From positions 1-5,950 of the forward strand of contig JAUTXM010000198.1 of NCBI GenBank assembly GCA_030838025.1: a DNA stretch of 5,950 nt, in the 5' to 3' direction. Origin of the DNA: Acidimicrobiaceae bacterium. GTDB lineage: Bacteria; Actinomycetota; Acidimicrobiia; Acidimicrobiales; Palsa-688. This document shows, in pieces, positions 5,308 through 5,950 of the stretch (positions are counted from its first letter, which is position 1; each line of letters opens with the position of its first letter). Under the pieces are notes generated by a model, which did no database searches, had not been told where the DNA came from, and saw nothing but the letters and a program-made list of their open reading frames with translations. The translations under genes and the position numbers were made by a program.

Positions 5308-5950
5308 ATGGCGCGGCTCGATCTGCGGTTACGAGACGCGTCGCCAGGGCTCCTGGCCCTTCCCTGGCTGGAGCGGCTGGCGGATTGGTCCGCGCCGGAG
5401 GTACCGCTGCGCGACCTGCCCGTCGGGCCCAGCCGTCACCTGGTGCGCTTCGTCAAGACCGACGGTCGACTGTGGGCACTCAAGGAACTCCCGCAGCGCA
5501 TCGCCCTGAAGGAGTACGTGGCGCTCCGCGAGATCGAGGCGAAGTCGCTGCCTGCGGTTCGACCGGCGGGGCTCGTGATTCAGCCCTACGAGGACACGGC
5601 GATCCTGATCACGCGCTACCTCGAGCGATCGTGGCAATACCGGCGGCTCCTGATGCGGATTTCACCGGACATGCCCAAGCACCGCGAGCGGCTGCTCGAC
5701 GCCATGGCGAGCCTGCTCGTTGACCTGCACCGCAATGGCGTTTTTTGGGGTGACTGTTCGCTGGCCAACACGCTGTTCTCCCGCGACGGTCAGGTGCTGC
5801 AGGCCTGGCTGGTCGACGCCGAAACCAGCGAGATCCATCCCGAGTTGACCGATGGTCAGCGCCAGCTCGACATGGATGTCCTGGTCGAGAATGTCGCCGG
5901 CGGCCTTCTCGATCTGGCGATGCGCCTCGACCAGTCGTCGGAGATGTTCG
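5308..5950 (+). CDS. DUF4032 kinase-fold protein, 3' end outside window
   Basis: The first 214 residues are visible and the frame is still open at the window edge. ATG 5308 is the first start after an in-frame TAG at 5293; its ribosome-binding site is weak. The sequence resembles DUF4032 proteins, which have a protein-kinase-like or lipopolysaccharide-kinase-like fold. Visible active-site equivalents are Lys59 in WALKELP, a candidate helix-C glutamate (E69 or E75), the catalytic-loop motif GVFWGDCSLANTLF (144-157) with Asp149 and Asn154, and the metal-binding Asp170 in LVDAET. These look intact, so phosphotransfer is plausible, but the substrate is unknown. Family members as I remember them run to roughly 400 residues or more, so about half is seen here. 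It starts 20 bases after sugC on the same strand and is probably co-transcribed. The link to sugar metabolism is inferred from position only. Confidence 0.8.
   Translation, partial: MARLDLRLRDASPGLLALPWLERLADWSAPEVPLRDLPVGPSRHLVRFVKTDGRLWALKELPQRIALKEYVALREIEAKSLPAVRPAGLVIQPYEDTAILITRYLERSWQYRRLLMRISPDMPKHRERLLDAMASLLVDLHRNGVFWGDCSLANTLFSRDGQVLQAWLVDAETSEIHPELTDGQRQLDMDVLVENVAGGLLDLAMRLDQSSEMF

Noticed and set aside
5385..5723. 112-residue plus-strand frame inside the DUF4032 gene
   Set aside because: It is in a different frame from the conserved kinase-like protein and its translation is Arg/Ala/Gly-rich with no family match.

Overview
The window looks like a chromosomal piece of a high-GC actinobacterium. 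Most third codon positions are G or C, spacing is tight, GTG and ATG starts are both used, and the four central genes match in order and sequence the mycobacterial trehalose importer operon lpqY-sugA-sugB-sugC. Nothing in the window fixes genus or species. I compared the proteins with Mycobacterium tuberculosis homologues from memory and ran no alignment.

Layout, all on the + strand: (1) the 3' end of a small conserved protein of unknown function (to 361), followed by a stem-loop that may be its terminator; (2) a gene-poor leader of about 360 bases (362-719) holding a candidate promoter with an overlapping 8-base palindrome near 518-548, and a strong Shine-Dalgarno sequence in front of a possible 32-codon upstream ORF; (3) a five-gene array: LpqY-like sugar-binding lipoprotein (720-2045), SugA-like permease (2089-3048), SugB-like permease (3045-3899), SugC/MalK-type ATPase (3929-5287), and a DUF4032 kinase-fold protein (5308 to beyond the window end).

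How the genes work together: the lipoprotein captures a sugar, most likely trehalose, outside the membrane. The two permeases form the channel, each carrying an EAA loop that docks on the ATPase, and a SugC dimer powers import. The permease genes overlap by ATGA and the other gaps are 43, 29 and 20 bases, so one transcript is likely. The DUF4032 gene sits in the same apparent transcription unit and has the Lys, Asp, Asn and Asp positions of a kinase-like active site. A role in handling or sensing the imported sugar is possible but unproven.

The least ordinary points are the roughly 60-residue Ala/Pro-rich tail on the ATPase, built partly from a 15-base tandem repeat; the short ORF in the leader with a better ribosome-binding site than the gene it precedes; and the kinase-like gene attached to the transporter operon. 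I see no mobile element, CRISPR array, tRNA or rRNA, and no clearly new system.
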